64,000 bases of DNA from Streptomyces sp. Ncost-T10-10d (lineage in GTDB: Bacteria; Actinomycetota; Actinomycetes; Streptomycetales; Streptomycetaceae), in assembly GCF_900091955.1 (NCBI RefSeq), contig NZ_FMDF01000138.1, positions 62,001 to 126,000 on the forward strand. The letters run 5' to 3'. Shown here piece after piece: positions 47,219 to 55,496 of the stretch. The position numbers were made by a program, and so were the translations under genes. The notes beneath the pieces are model-generated. The model had not been told where the DNA came from, did no database searches, and saw only the letters and a list, made by a program, of their open reading frames with translations. The first letter of the stretch is position 1. Each line of letters starts with the position of its first letter.

Positions 47219-47541
47219 TGAGCGAGGCGACCGTTACCAGCAAGACCTACTCGGACCCGCGCGACGTTCTCGTCAAGCCGGTTGTTTCCGAGAAGAGCTA
47301 CGCGCTGCTCGACGAGAACAAGTACACGTTCATCGTCGCGCCCGGCTCCAACAAGACCCAGATCAAGCAGGCCGTGGAAGCGGTCTTCTCGGTCAAGGTC
47401 ACCGGGGTCAACACGATCAACCGGCAGGGTAAGCGCAAGCGCACCAAGACCGGTTTCGGCAAGCGCGCTGACACCAAGCGCGCCATCGTGACCCTCGCCG
47501 AGGGCGACCGTATCGACATCTTCGGCGGTCCGACCGCCTAA
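47218..47541 (+). CDS. rplW: 50S ribosomal protein L23
   Basis: A 107-residue L23 (DPRDVLVKPVVSEKSYALLDENKYTF). Located at the tunnel exit, it docks trigger factor and SRP. The ATG overlaps the rplD stop by one base (TGATG). Confidence 0.97.
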   Translation: MSEATVTSKTYSDPRDVLVKPVVSEKSYALLDENKYTFIVAPGSNKTQIKQAVEAVFSVKVTGVNTINRQGKRKRTKTGFGKRADTKRAIVTLAEGDRIDIFGGPTA

Positions 47542-47581
47542 GGGCGGTCTGGATCGTCCGGAATCGGACGAGGACTGAGAA

Positions 47582-48418
47582 ATGGGTATCCGCAAGTACA
47601 AGCCGACGACCCCGGGCCGTCGTGGCTCCAGCGTCGCCGACTTTGTCGAGATCACGCGGTCCACGCCGGAGAAGTCGCTGGTCCGCCCCCTGCACAGCAA
47701 GGGCGGCCGTAACAACGCCGGTCGTGTGACCGTTCGCCACCAGGGCGGTGGCCACAAGCGCGCCTACCGAGTGATCGACTTCCGTCGTCACGACAAGGAC
47801 GGCGTGCCGGCCAAGGTCGCGCACATCGAGTACGACCCCAACCGCACCGCGCGCATCGCACTCCTGCACTACGCGGACGGCGAGAAGCGCTACATCATCG
47901 CGCCGCGTGGCCTGACGCAGGGCGACCGTGTCGAGAACGGCCCGGCCGCCGACATCAAGCCCGGCAACAACCTGGCGCTGCGCAACATCCCGGTCGGTAC
48001 GACCATCCACGCCATCGAGCTGCGGCCCGGCGGCGGCGCGAAGTTCGCCCGTTCCGCGGGTGCCTCCGTGCAGCTGCTGGCGAAGGAGGGCACCATGGCC
48101 CACCTTCGTATGCCGTCGGGTGAAATCCGCCTGGTCGACGCCCGCTGCCGCGCCACGATCGGCGAGGTCGGCAACGCCGAGCAGTCGAACATCAACTGGG
48201 GCAAGGCCGGCCGCATGCGCTGGAAGGGCGTTCGCCCGACCGTCCGCGGTGTCGCGATGAACCCGGTTGACCACCCGCACGGTGGTGGTGAGGGCAAGAC
48301 CTCCGGTGGTCGCCACCCGGTCTCGCCGTGGGGTCAGAAGGAGGGTCGTACTCGCTCGCCGAAGAAGGCATCGAGCAAGTACATCGTCCGCCGCCGCAAG
48401 ACGAACAAGAAGCGCTAG
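47582..48418 (+). CDS. rplB: 50S ribosomal protein L2
   Basis: A 278-residue L2 (MGIRKYKPTTPGRRGSSV), with RNA-binding LHSKGGRNNAGRVTVRHQGGG and the C-terminal NPVDHPHGGGEG containing the conserved His near the peptidyl-transferase centre. Preceded by GACTGAGAA and a 40-nt gap. Confidence 0.98.
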   Translation: MGIRKYKPTTPGRRGSSVADFVEITRSTPEKSLVRPLHSKGGRNNAGRVTVRHQGGGHKRAYRVIDFRRHDKDGVPAKVAHIEYDPNRTARIALLHYADGEKRYIIAPRGLTQGDRVENGPAADIKPGNNLALRNIPVGTTIHAIELRPGGGAKFARSAGASVQLLAKEGTMAHLRMPSGEIRLVDARCRATIGEVGNAEQSNINWGKAGRMRWKGVRPTVRGVAMNPVDHPHGGGEGKTSGGRHPVSPWGQKEGRTRSPKKASSKYIVRRRKTNKKR

Positions 48419-48430
48419 GAGCGGGTTTAG

Positions 48431-48712
48431 ATGCCGCGCAGTCTCAAGAAGGGGCCCTTCGTCGACGGCCACCTCATCAAGAAGGTGGACGTACAGAACG
48501 AGGCAGGCACCAAGAACGTCATCAAGACCTGGTCCCGTCGCTCGATGATCGTCCCGGCCATGCTGGGTCACACCATCGCGGTGCACAACGGCAAGATCCA
48601 CGTCCCGGTGTTCGTCACCGAGTCGATGGTCGGCCACAAGCTCGGCGAGTTCTCGCCGACTCGCACCTTCCGCGGCCACGTCAAGGACGACCGGAAGTCG
48701 AAGCGCCGCTAA
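48431..48712 (+). CDS. rpsS: 30S ribosomal protein S19
   Basis: A 93-residue S19 (MPRSLKKGPFVDGHLIKKVD, WSRRSMIVPAMLGHTIAVHNG, LGEFSPTRTFRGH). It binds 16S rRNA in the head next to S13. The gap after rplB is 12 nt. Confidence 0.98.
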   Translation: MPRSLKKGPFVDGHLIKKVDVQNEAGTKNVIKTWSRRSMIVPAMLGHTIAVHNGKIHVPVFVTESMVGHKLGEFSPTRTFRGHVKDDRKSKRR

Positions 48713-48755
48713 CCGCGGGGTGGAAACGACTATGACTTACACCGAAGGGACAACC

Positions 48756-49103
48756 ATGGAAGCCAGGGCCCAGGCGCGGTACATCCGCGTCACGCCCATG
48801 AAGGCCCGCCGCGTGGTGGACCTCATCCGTGGCATGGACGCCACGGAGGCTCAGGCGGTCCTGCGTTTCGCCCCGCAGGCCGCGAGCGTGCCGGTTGGCA
48901 AGGTGCTGGACAGCGCCATCGCCAACGCCGCACACAACTACGACCACACCGACGCCTCTTCGCTGGTCATCAGCGAGGCGTACGTGGACGAGGGCCCGAC
49001 CCTGAAGCGGTTCCGTCCGCGTGCTCAGGGCCGTGCCTACCGGATCCGTAAGCGGACCAGCCACATCACCGTGGTCGTCAGCAGCAAGGAAGGAACCCGG
49101 TAA
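48756..49103 (+). CDS. rplV: 50S ribosomal protein L22
   Basis: A 115-residue L22 with MEARAQARYIRVTPMKARRV and the tunnel hairpin ending GPTLKRFRPRAQGRAYRIRK. ATG 48756 follows AAGGGA; upstream in-frame starts at 48720 and 48732 are less likely from family length. One-base overlap with rpsC. Confidence 0.96.
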   Translation: MEARAQARYIRVTPMKARRVVDLIRGMDATEAQAVLRFAPQAASVPVGKVLDSAIANAAHNYDHTDASSLVISEAYVDEGPTLKRFRPRAQGRAYRIRKRTSHITVVVSSKEGTR

Positions 49104-49939
49104 TGGGCCAGAAGGTAAACCCGCACGGGTTCCGGCTCGGCATTACCACGGACTTCAAGTCCCGTTGGTACGCCGACAAGCTGTACAAGGACTACGTCAA
49201 GGAAGACGTCGCCATTCGTCGCATGATGACGAAGGGCATGGAGCGGGCCGGCATCTCGAAGGTCGAGATCGAGCGCACCCGCGACCGCGTCCGCGTTGAC
49301 ATCCACACCGCCCGCCCGGGCATCGTCATCGGTCGCCGTGGCGCCGAGGCCGACCGCATCCGTGGCGAGCTGGAGAAGCTGACCGGCAAGCAGGTCCAGC
49401 TGAACATCCTCGAGGTCAAGAACCCCGAGGTGGACGCTCAGCTGGTGGCCCAGGCCGTCGCCGAGCAGCTCTCCTCCCGCGTCTCCTTCCGTCGTGCCAT
49501 GCGCAAGAGCATGCAGAGCTCGATGAAGGCCGGCGCCAAGGGCATCAAGATCCAGTGCGGTGGCCGCCTCGGCGGCGCCGAGATGTCCCGCTCGGAGTTC
49601 TACCGCGAGGGCCGTGTGCCCCTGCACACGCTCCGCGCGAACGTCGACTACGGCTTCTTCGAGGCCAAGACGACCTTCGGCCGCATCGGTGTGAAGGTCT
49701 GGATCTACAAGGGCGACGTCAAGAACATCGCCGAGGTCCGCGCCGAGAACGCTGCTGCCCGCGCTGGCAACCGCCCGGCCCGTGGCGGCGCTGACCGCCC
49801 GGCCGGCCGTGGTGGCCGCGGTGGCGAGCGTGGCGGTCGCGGTCGCAAGCCGCAGCAGTCCGCGCCGGCAGCCGAGGCCCCCAAGGCCGACGCTCCCGCC
49901 GCCGCTGCTCCGGCTGAGAGCACCGGAACGGAGGCCTGA
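49103..49939 (+). CDS. rpsC: 30S ribosomal protein S3
   Basis: A 278-residue S3: MGQKVNPHGFRLGITTDFKS, KH domain (RPGIVIGRRGAEADRIRGEL), and the S3_C domain GRLGGAEMSRSEFYREGRVPLHTLRA. An RG-rich then Ala/Pro-rich tail of about 60 residues extends past the E. coli length, as usual for streptomycetes. It lines the mRNA entry tunnel. Confidence 0.98.
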   Translation: MGQKVNPHGFRLGITTDFKSRWYADKLYKDYVKEDVAIRRMMTKGMERAGISKVEIERTRDRVRVDIHTARPGIVIGRRGAEADRIRGELEKLTGKQVQLNILEVKNPEVDAQLVAQAVAEQLSSRVSFRRAMRKSMQSSMKAGAKGIKIQCGGRLGGAEMSRSEFYREGRVPLHTLRANVDYGFFEAKTTFGRIGVKVWIYKGDVKNIAEVRAENAAARAGNRPARGGADRPAGRGGRGGERGGRGRKPQQSAPAAEAPKADAPAAAAPAESTGTEA

Positions 49940-49944
49940 CCGAA

Positions 49945-50364
49945 ATGCTGATCCCCCGTAGGGTCAAGCACCGCAAGCAGCACCACCCGAAGCGCAGCGG
50001 TATGTCCAAGGGTGGCACGCAGGTTGCGTTCGGCGAGTACGGCATCCAGGCGCTGACCCCGGCGTATGTGACGAACCGTCAGATCGAGGCAGCTCGTATC
50101 GCGATGACCCGTCACATCAAGCGTGGCGGCAAGGTCTGGATCAACATCTACCCGGACCGTCCCCTGACGAAGAAGCCCGCCGAGACCCGCATGGGTTCCG
50201 GTAAGGGTTCTCCCGAGTGGTGGATCGCGAACGTCAAGCCGGGTCGGGTGATGTTCGAGCTGTCCTACCCGAACGAGAAGATTGCTCGTGAGGCGCTTAC
50301 CCGCGCTGCTCACAAGCTTCCGATGAAGTGCCGCATCGTTCGGCGCGAGGCAGGTGAGGCGTGA
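49945..50364 (+). CDS. rplP: 50S ribosomal protein L16
   Basis: A 139-residue L16 (MLIPRRVKHRKQHHPKRSG, ARIAMTRHIKRGGKVWINIYP, RMGSGKGSPEWWIANVKPG). It helps position A-site tRNA. The gap after rpsC is five bases; the stop overlaps the rpmC start by one base. Confidence 0.98.
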   Translation: MLIPRRVKHRKQHHPKRSGMSKGGTQVAFGEYGIQALTPAYVTNRQIEAARIAMTRHIKRGGKVWINIYPDRPLTKKPAETRMGSGKGSPEWWIANVKPGRVMFELSYPNEKIAREALTRAAHKLPMKCRIVRREAGEA

Positions 50365-50588
50365 TGTCGGCCGGAACCAAGGCGTCCGAGCTGCGCGAGC
50401 TGGGCAACGAGGAGCTGCTCAACAAGCTCCGCGAGGCCAAGGAAGAGCTGTTCAACCTCCGCTTCCAGGCGGCGACCGGACAGCTCGAGAACCACGGCCG
50501 GCTCAAGTCCGTCCGTAAGGACATCGCCCGGATCTACACCCTGATGCGCGAGCGCGAGCTGGGCATCGAGACGGTGGAGAGCGTCTGA
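50364..50588 (+). CDS. rpmC: 50S ribosomal protein L29
   Basis: A 74-residue L29 helical hairpin (LRELGNEELLNKLREAKEELFNLRFQAATGQLEN). The start is the ATG at 50364 (MSAGTKASEL), overlapping the rplP stop; a GTG one codon earlier is inside rplP. One-base overlap with rpsQ. Confidence 0.96.
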   Translation: MSAGTKASELRELGNEELLNKLREAKEELFNLRFQAATGQLENHGRLKSVRKDIARIYTLMRERELGIETVESV

Positions 50589-50872
50589 TGAGCGAGAAGA
50601 CTGTGACTGAGACGAACACCGACCGCGGTTTCCGCAAGACCCGCGAGGGTCTGGTCGTCAGCGACAAGATGGACAAGACCGTCGTCGTCGCTGTCGAGGA
50701 CCGTGTCAAGCACGCGCTGTACGGCAAGGTCATCCGCCGTACGAACAAGCTCAAGGCGCACGACGAGCAGAACGCCGCAGGCGTCGGCGACCGCGTCCTC
50801 CTGATGGAGACCCGGCCGCTGTCCGCCACGAAGCGGTGGCGCGTCGTCGAGATCCTCGAGAAGGCCAAGTAA
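50588..50872 (+). CDS. rpsQ: 30S ribosomal protein S17
   Basis: A 94-residue OB-fold S17 (GFRKTRFREGLVV-like start, SDKMDKTVVVAVEDRVKHALYGK, GDRVLLMETRPLSATKRWRVVEIL). Last gene of the S10 operon; two hairpins separate it from rplN. Confidence 0.97.
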   Translation: MSEKTVTETNTDRGFRKTREGLVVSDKMDKTVVVAVEDRVKHALYGKVIRRTNKLKAHDEQNAAGVGDRVLLMETRPLSATKRWRVVEILEKAK

Positions 50873-50874
50873 TT

Positions 50875-50896
50875 CCTGAGGGGCATTCCCCTCAGG
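50875..50896 (+). terminator. Hairpin at the end of the S10 operon
   Basis: Perfect 9-bp stem CCTGAGGGG-CATT-CCCCTCAGG, three bases after rpsQ. Partial termination or an RNA-processing site between S10 and spc operons. Confidence 0.65.
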
Positions 50897-50913
50897 CAAG
50901 TTCCGCCAGGCTC

Positions 50914-50951
50914 GGTGGGGGTCCGCTCCGGTAACGGAGTGGCCCCCGCCG
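50914..50951 (+). promoter_or_regulatory. Extended stem-loop in the rplN leader
   Basis: GGTGGGGGTC pairs with GGCCCCCGCC using wobbles, topped by CTCCG-GTAA-CGGAG. It lies 29 bases before rplN and may be a terminator/attenuator or a protein-binding leader structure. Confidence 0.5.
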
Positions 50952-50979
50952 GGAACCGGCAGACGATCAGGAGATAGAC

Positions 50980-51348
50980 GTGATCCAGCAGGAGTCGCGA
51001 CTTCGCGTCGCCGACAACACGGGTGCGAAGGAAATCCTCACCATCCGTGTTCTCGGTGGTTCGGGTCGCCGCTACGCGGGCATCGGTGACGTCATCGTCG
51101 CCACCGTCAAGGACGCGATCCCCGGTGGCAACGTGAAGAAGGGTGACGTCGTCAAGGCCGTCATCGTTCGCACCGTCAAGGAGCGTCGTCGTCAGGATGG
51201 CTCGTACATCCGCTTCGACGAGAACGCCGCCGTCATTCTGAAGAACGACGGCGACCCCCGCGGCACCCGTATCTTCGGCCCGGTGGGCCGTGAGCTGCGC
51301 GAGAAGAAGTTCATGAAGATCATCTCGCTCGCGCCGGAGGTGCTGTAA
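50980..51348 (+). CDS. rplN: 50S ribosomal protein L14
   Basis: A 122-residue L14 starting at GTG 50980 (IQQESRLRVADNTGAKEI), with VVKAVIVRTVKERRRQDGSYIRFDENAAV. It forms an intersubunit bridge. First gene of the spc segment. Confidence 0.98.
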   Translation: MIQQESRLRVADNTGAKEILTIRVLGGSGRRYAGIGDVIVATVKDAIPGGNVKKGDVVKAVIVRTVKERRRQDGSYIRFDENAAVILKNDGDPRGTRIFGPVGRELREKKFMKIISLAPEVL

Positions 51349-51350
51349 GC

Positions 51351-51674
51351 ATGAAGATCAAGAAGGGCGACCTGGTTCAGGTCATCACCGGTAAGGACAA
51401 GGGCAAGCAGGGCAAGGTCATCGTGGCCTACCCCGCTCAGGACCGCGTCCTCGTCGAGGGTGTCAACCGGGTCAAGAAGCACACCAAGGCCGGTCAGACC
51501 GCTCGTGGTTCGCAGACCGGTGGCATCGTCACGACCGAAGCCCCCATCCACGTGAGCAACGTTCAGCTCGTCGTGGAGAAGGACGGCAACAAGGTCGTCA
51601 CGCGCGTCGGTTACCGCTTCGACGACGAAGGCAACAAGATCCGCGTTGCCAAGCGGACGGGTGAGGACATCTGA
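51351..51674 (+). CDS. rplX: 50S ribosomal protein L24
   Basis: A 107-residue KOW-fold L24 (MKIKKGDLVQVITGKDKGKQGKV, GVNRVKKHTKAGQTARGSQTGG). An assembly-initiator protein. The gap after rplN is two bases; one-base overlap with rplE. Confidence 0.97.
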   Translation: MKIKKGDLVQVITGKDKGKQGKVIVAYPAQDRVLVEGVNRVKKHTKAGQTARGSQTGGIVTTEAPIHVSNVQLVVEKDGNKVVTRVGYRFDDEGNKIRVAKRTGEDI

Positions 51675-52231
51675 TGGCTACCACCACCACTCCGCGTCTG
51701 AAGACGAAGTACCGCGAGGAAATCGCCGGCAAGCTGCGTGAGGAGTTCTCGTTCGAGAACGTCATGCAGATCCCCGGCCTGGTCAAGATCGTGGTCAACA
51801 TGGGTGTGGGCGACGCCGCCCGCGACTCCAAGCTGATCGATGGCGCCGTGCGCGACCTCACCACGATCACCGGCCAGAAGCCGGCTGTCACCAAGGCCCG
51901 CAAGTCCATCGCGCAGTTCAAGCTGCGTGAGGGTCAGCCGATCGGCTGCCACGTCACCCTTCGTGGTGACCGGATGTGGGAGTTCCTGGACCGTACGCTG
52001 TCGCTCGCGCTGCCGCGTATCCGTGACTTCCGTGGCCTGTCGCCGAAGCAGTTCGACGGCCGTGGCAACTACACCTTCGGTCTCACGGAGCAGGTCATGT
52101 TCCACGAGATCGACCAGGACAAGATCGACCGGGTCCGGGGCATGGACATCACCGTGGTCACCACGGCGACCAATGACGACGAGGGTCGTGCCCTCCTTCG
52201 TCACCTCGGCTTCCCGTTCAAGGAGAACTGA
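51674..52231 (+). CDS. rplE: 50S ribosomal protein L5
   Basis: A 185-residue L5 (RLKTKYREEIAGKLREEF, IPGLVKIVVNMGVGDAARDSK, QKPAVTKARKSIAQFKLREG). Binds 5S rRNA. Coupled to rplX by TGATG. Confidence 0.98.
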   Translation: MATTTTPRLKTKYREEIAGKLREEFSFENVMQIPGLVKIVVNMGVGDAARDSKLIDGAVRDLTTITGQKPAVTKARKSIAQFKLREGQPIGCHVTLRGDRMWEFLDRTLSLALPRIRDFRGLSPKQFDGRGNYTFGLTEQVMFHEIDQDKIDRVRGMDITVVTTATNDDEGRALLRHLGFPFKEN

Positions 52232-52233
52232 CC

Positions 52234-52419
52234 GTGGCGAAGAAGGCTCTGATCGCTAAGGCCGCCCGTAAGCCGAAGTTCGGCGTTCGCGGGTACACCC
52301 GCTGCCAGCGCTGCGGCCGGCCCCACTCCGTCTACCGCAAGTTCGGCCTGTGCCGCGTGTGCCTTCGTGAGATGGCTCACCGTGGCGAGCTGCCGGGCGT
52401 GACCAAGAGCTCCTGGTAA
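52234..52419 (+). CDS. rpsN: 30S ribosomal protein S14 type Z (zinc form)
   Basis: A 61-residue S14 starting at GTG 52234. The zinc ribbon CQRCGRPHSVYRKFGLCRVCLREMAH has two CxxC pairs, the short C+ form (also called rpsZ). Streptomyces usually carry a longer zinc-free paralogue elsewhere for zinc limitation. The gap after rplE is two bases. Confidence 0.97.
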   Translation: MAKKALIAKAARKPKFGVRGYTRCQRCGRPHSVYRKFGLCRVCLREMAHRGELPGVTKSSW

Positions 52420-52515
52420 TTCTCCTTCGCCCTTCGGGCGTTGGGAATTGACGGAAGCTCTCGGTAAGCATCTGGTCGGCAGGAGCCCGCCCTCACATGC
52501 CGTAGGCTTGTGGGG

Positions 52516-52534
52516 TTGGGCGCCTGCCGCCCAA
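52516..52534 (+). promoter_or_regulatory. Stem-loop in the rpsH leader
   Basis: TTGGGCG-CCTGC-CGCCCAA in the 224-base gap between rpsN and rpsH, flanked by two direct copies of GCCGTAGG (52499 and 52549). In E. coli S8 represses the spc operon by binding mRNA at rplE; this unusually long leader could hold the counterpart or an internal promoter, but neither is proven. Confidence 0.45.
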
Positions 52535-52643
52535 GACCGACTTACTACGCCGTAGGTCCCCGCACCGCACCCGTCCTGCCTCTGAGTGGGGAGAGGGATG
52601 GCGCATACAGGAAACCCCGGCGAGAGAGGCCGAAGGCCAATTC

Positions 52644-53042
52644 ATGACCATGACTGATCCCATCGCAGACATGCTCACGCGTCTGCGTAACGCGAACTCG
52701 GCATACCACGACTCCGTCGTGATGCCGCACAGCAAGATCAAGTCGCACATCGCGGAGATCCTCCAGCAGGAGGGCTTCATCACCGGCTGGAAGGTCGAGG
52801 ACGCCGAGGTCGGCAAGAACCTCGTCCTGGAGCTGAAGTTCGGCCCGAACCGCGAGCGTTCGATCGCCGGCATCAAGCGCATCTCGAAGCCGGGTCTGCG
52901 TGTGTACGCAAAGTCCACCAACCTGCCGAAGGTCCTCGGCGGCCTGGGCGTGGCGATCATCTCCACGTCCCACGGTCTCCTGACCGGCCAGCAGGCCAGC
53001 AAGAAGGGCGTAGGTGGGGAAGTCCTCGCCTACGTCTGGTAG
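52644..53042 (+). CDS. rpsH: 30S ribosomal protein S8
   Basis: A 132-residue S8 (MTMTDPIADMLTRLRNAN, VLGGLGVAIISTSHGLLT, GGEVLAYVW). The first ATG is used, as in the orthologue I recall. Primary 16S binder and translational repressor in other bacteria. Confidence 0.97.
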   Translation: MTMTDPIADMLTRLRNANSAYHDSVVMPHSKIKSHIAEILQQEGFITGWKVEDAEVGKNLVLELKFGPNRERSIAGIKRISKPGLRVYAKSTNLPKVLGGLGVAIISTSHGLLTGQQASKKGVGGEVLAYVW

Positions 53043-53063
53043 TCGGGAACGGAGGAATAGCTC

Positions 53064-53603
53064 ATGTCGCGAATCGGCAAGCTCCCCATCCAGGTTCCCG
53101 CCGGTGTGGACGTCACCATCGATGGCCGCACGGTCGCGGTGAAGGGCCCCAAGGGCACCCTCACGCACACCGTGGCGTCGCCGATCGAGGTCACCAAGGG
53201 TGAGGACGGCGTCCTGAACGTCGTCCGCCCGAACGACGAGCGTCAGAACAAGGCCCTTCACGGCCTGTCCCGCACGCTGGTGGCGAACATGATCACCGGT
53301 GTGACCCAGGGATACACCAAGGCGCTCGAGATCAGTGGTGTCGGTTACCGCGTCCAGGCGAAGGGCTCCAACCTGGAGTTCGCCCTGGGCTACAGCCACC
53401 CGATCCTGATCGAGGCCCCGGAGGGCATCACCTTCAAGGTGGAGTCCCCCACGAAGTTCTCCGTCGAGGGCATCGACAAGCAGAAGGTCGGCGAGACCGC
53501 GGCCAAGATCCGCAAGCTGCGGAAGCCTGACCCGTACAAGGCCAAGGGCGTCAAGTACGCCGGCGAGGTCATCCGCCGCAAGGTCGGAAAGGCTGGTAAG
53601 TAG
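53064..53603 (+). CDS. rplF: 50S ribosomal protein L6
   Basis: A 179-residue L6, two repeats of one fold (MSRIGKLPIQVPAGVDVTID; GVGYRVQAKGSNLEFALGYSHP; PDPYKAKGVKYAGEVIRRKVGK). GGAGGAA precedes the ATG; the gap after rpsH is 21 nt. Confidence 0.98.
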   Translation: MSRIGKLPIQVPAGVDVTIDGRTVAVKGPKGTLTHTVASPIEVTKGEDGVLNVVRPNDERQNKALHGLSRTLVANMITGVTQGYTKALEISGVGYRVQAKGSNLEFALGYSHPILIEAPEGITFKVESPTKFSVEGIDKQKVGETAAKIRKLRKPDPYKAKGVKYAGEVIRRKVGKAGK

Positions 53604-53605
53604 CC

Positions 53606-53989
53606 ATGGCATACGGCGTGAAGATCGCCAAGGGCGACGCCTACAAGCGTGCCGCCCTCAAGCGTCGCCACATCCGCGTCCGCAAGCACATCTCCGGTTC
53701 GCCGGAGCGTCCGCGCTTGGTCGTGACGCGGTCCAACCGCCACATGGTGGCTCAGGTCATCGACGACATCGCGGGCCACACGCTCGCGTCGGCGTCGACC
53801 CTGGACGCTTCCATCCGTGGTGGCGAGGGCGACAAGAGCACCCAGGCCAAGCAGGTCGGCGCCCTGGTCGCTGAGCGTGCCAAGGCCGCAGGCGTCGAGG
53901 CCGTCGTGTTTGACCGCGGTGGTAACCAGTACGCCGGGCGGATTGCCGCTCTGGCTGACGCCGCCCGTGAAGCCGGGCTGAAGTTCTAA
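53606..53989 (+). CDS. rplR: 50S ribosomal protein L18
   Basis: A 127-residue L18 (RRHIRVRKHISGSPERPRLVVTRSNRHMVAQVIDD, VFDRGGNQYAGRIAALADAAREAGLKF). Binds 5S rRNA with L5. Two bases after rplF. Confidence 0.97.
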   Translation: MAYGVKIAKGDAYKRAALKRRHIRVRKHISGSPERPRLVVTRSNRHMVAQVIDDIAGHTLASASTLDASIRGGEGDKSTQAKQVGALVAERAKAAGVEAVVFDRGGNQYAGRIAALADAAREAGLKF

Positions 53990-54036
53990 GCCCCGGTTCC
54001 TACGCACAGCGGACGTAACAGAGAGAGGTAAATCCA

Positions 54037-54642
54037 ATGGCTGGACCCCAGCGCCGCGGAAGCGGTGCCGGTGGCGGCGAGCGGCGGGACCGGAAGGGCC
54101 GTGACGGCGGCGCAGCTGCCGCCGAGAAGACCGCGTACGTTGAGCGCGTTGTCGCGATCAACCGCGTCGCCAAGGTTGTGAAGGGTGGTCGTCGCTTCAG
54201 CTTCACCGCGCTGGTCGTGGTGGGCGATGGTGACGGCACCGTCGGTGTCGGCTACGGCAAGGCCAAGGAAGTTCCCGCGGCCATTGCCAAGGGCGTGGAA
54301 GAAGCCAAGAAGAACTTCTTCAAGGTTCCGCGTATCCAGGGCACCATTCCTCACCCGATCCAGGGCGAGAAGGCTGCGGGCGTCGTCCTGCTGAAGCCTG
54401 CTTCCCCCGGTACCGGTGTTATCGCCGGTGGCCCGGTGCGCGCCGTTCTGGAGTGCGCCGGCGTTCACGACATCCTGTCGAAGTCGCTCGGCTCCGACAA
54501 CGCGATCAACATCGTGCACGCGACCGTGGCGGCCCTCAAGGGCCTGCAGCGTCCCGAGGAGATCGCGGCTCGCCGTGGTCTGCCCCTCGAGGACGTCGCC
54601 CCCGCGGCTCTGCTTCGTGCACGTGCGGGAGCGGGTGCGTAA
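54037..54642 (+). CDS. rpsE: 30S ribosomal protein S5
   Basis: A 201-residue S5 with an N-terminal Gly/Arg-rich extension, VERVVAINRVAKVVKGGRRF, VGVGYGKAKEVPAAI and ECAGVHDILSKSLGSDN. The loop linked to spectinomycin resistance (VVKGGRRFSF) appears wild type. One-base overlap with rpmD. Confidence 0.98.
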   Translation: MAGPQRRGSGAGGGERRDRKGRDGGAAAAEKTAYVERVVAINRVAKVVKGGRRFSFTALVVVGDGDGTVGVGYGKAKEVPAAIAKGVEEAKKNFFKVPRIQGTIPHPIQGEKAAGVVLLKPASPGTGVIAGGPVRAVLECAGVHDILSKSLGSDNAINIVHATVAALKGLQRPEEIAARRGLPLEDVAPAALLRARAGAGA

Positions 54643-54824
54643 TGGCTCGCCTCAAGATCACGCAGACGAAGTCGTACATCGGCAGCAAGCAGAACCACCG
54701 CGACACCCTTCGTTCGCTCGGGCTCAAGCGCCTGAACGACGTGGTTGTCAAGGAGGACCGTCCCGAGTTCCGCGGCATGGCTCACACCGTCCGCCACCTC
54801 GTGACGGTTGAGGAGGTCGACTGA
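54642..54824 (+). CDS. rpmD: 50S ribosomal protein L30
   Basis: A 60-residue L30 (MARLKITQTKSYIGSKQNHRDTLRSLGLKRLND, GMAHTVRHLVTVEEVD). Starts at ATG 54642 overlapping the rpsE stop (TAATG). Confidence 0.97.
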   Translation: MARLKITQTKSYIGSKQNHRDTLRSLGLKRLNDVVVKEDRPEFRGMAHTVRHLVTVEEVD

Positions 54825-54825
54825 C

Positions 54826-55281
54826 ATGGCGGAGAACAAGCCGCTGAAGGCCCATGACCTCCGGCCCGCCCCGGGCGCCAAGACCGCCAAGACCCGTGTG
54901 GGTCGTGGTGAGGCGTCCAAGGGTAAGACCGCCGGTCGTGGCACCAAGGGCACCAAGGCCCGTTACCAGGTTCCGGAGCGCTTCGAGGGTGGGCAGATGC
55001 CCCTCCACATGCGCCTCCCGAAGCTCAAGGGCTTCAAGAACCCGTTCCGCACCGAGTACCAGGTCGTGAACCTGGACAAGCTCGCGACGCTCTACCCCGA
55101 GGGTGGAGAGGTCACCGTGGCCGACCTGGTCGCCAAGGGTGCGGTGCGCAACAACCACCTCGTCAAGGTCCTCGGACAGGGCGAGATCTCCGTGGCACTG
55201 CAGGTTTCGGTTGACGCCGTCTCCGGCTCCGCCAAGGAGAAGATTGCCGCCGCCGGCGGCACCGTCACCGAGCTCGTCTGA
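54826..55281 (+). CDS. rplO: 50S ribosomal protein L15
   Basis: A 151-residue L15 (MAENKPLKAHDLRPAPGAK, glycine-rich GRGEASKGKTAGRGTKG, GQMPLHMRLPKLKGFKNPF). ATG 54826 follows GAGGAGG inside rpmD. Last gene before a strong terminator. Confidence 0.97.
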   Translation: MAENKPLKAHDLRPAPGAKTAKTRVGRGEASKGKTAGRGTKGTKARYQVPERFEGGQMPLHMRLPKLKGFKNPFRTEYQVVNLDKLATLYPEGGEVTVADLVAKGAVRNNHLVKVLGQGEISVALQVSVDAVSGSAKEKIAAAGGTVTELV

Positions 55282-55306
55282 GACAACTCGATGGCCTGAA
55301 CATCCG

Positions 55307-55340
55307 ACCGGGGATGCCTCTCATTTGGGGCATCCCCGGT
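55307..55340 (+). terminator. Terminator between rplO and secY
   Basis: Perfect 12-bp arms ACCGGGGATGCC/GGCATCCCCGGT around a ten-base loop, 26 bases after rplO. It implies a separate promoter for secY in the 156 bases that follow. Confidence 0.88.
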
Positions 55341-55496
55341 TGGTCGTTCCTAGGTGGGCATGGTCGCCGGTAAGGTGGCGTGCGTTGTTGTGTGGTAACC
55401 CCTCGGGCACCCGCCCGGGGACTTTTGACTGTTACGTATTCGTCGATCCTCAAGACCGTCACCTCTTCGCATTGCGCGGGGGTCGCAGGAGGCACC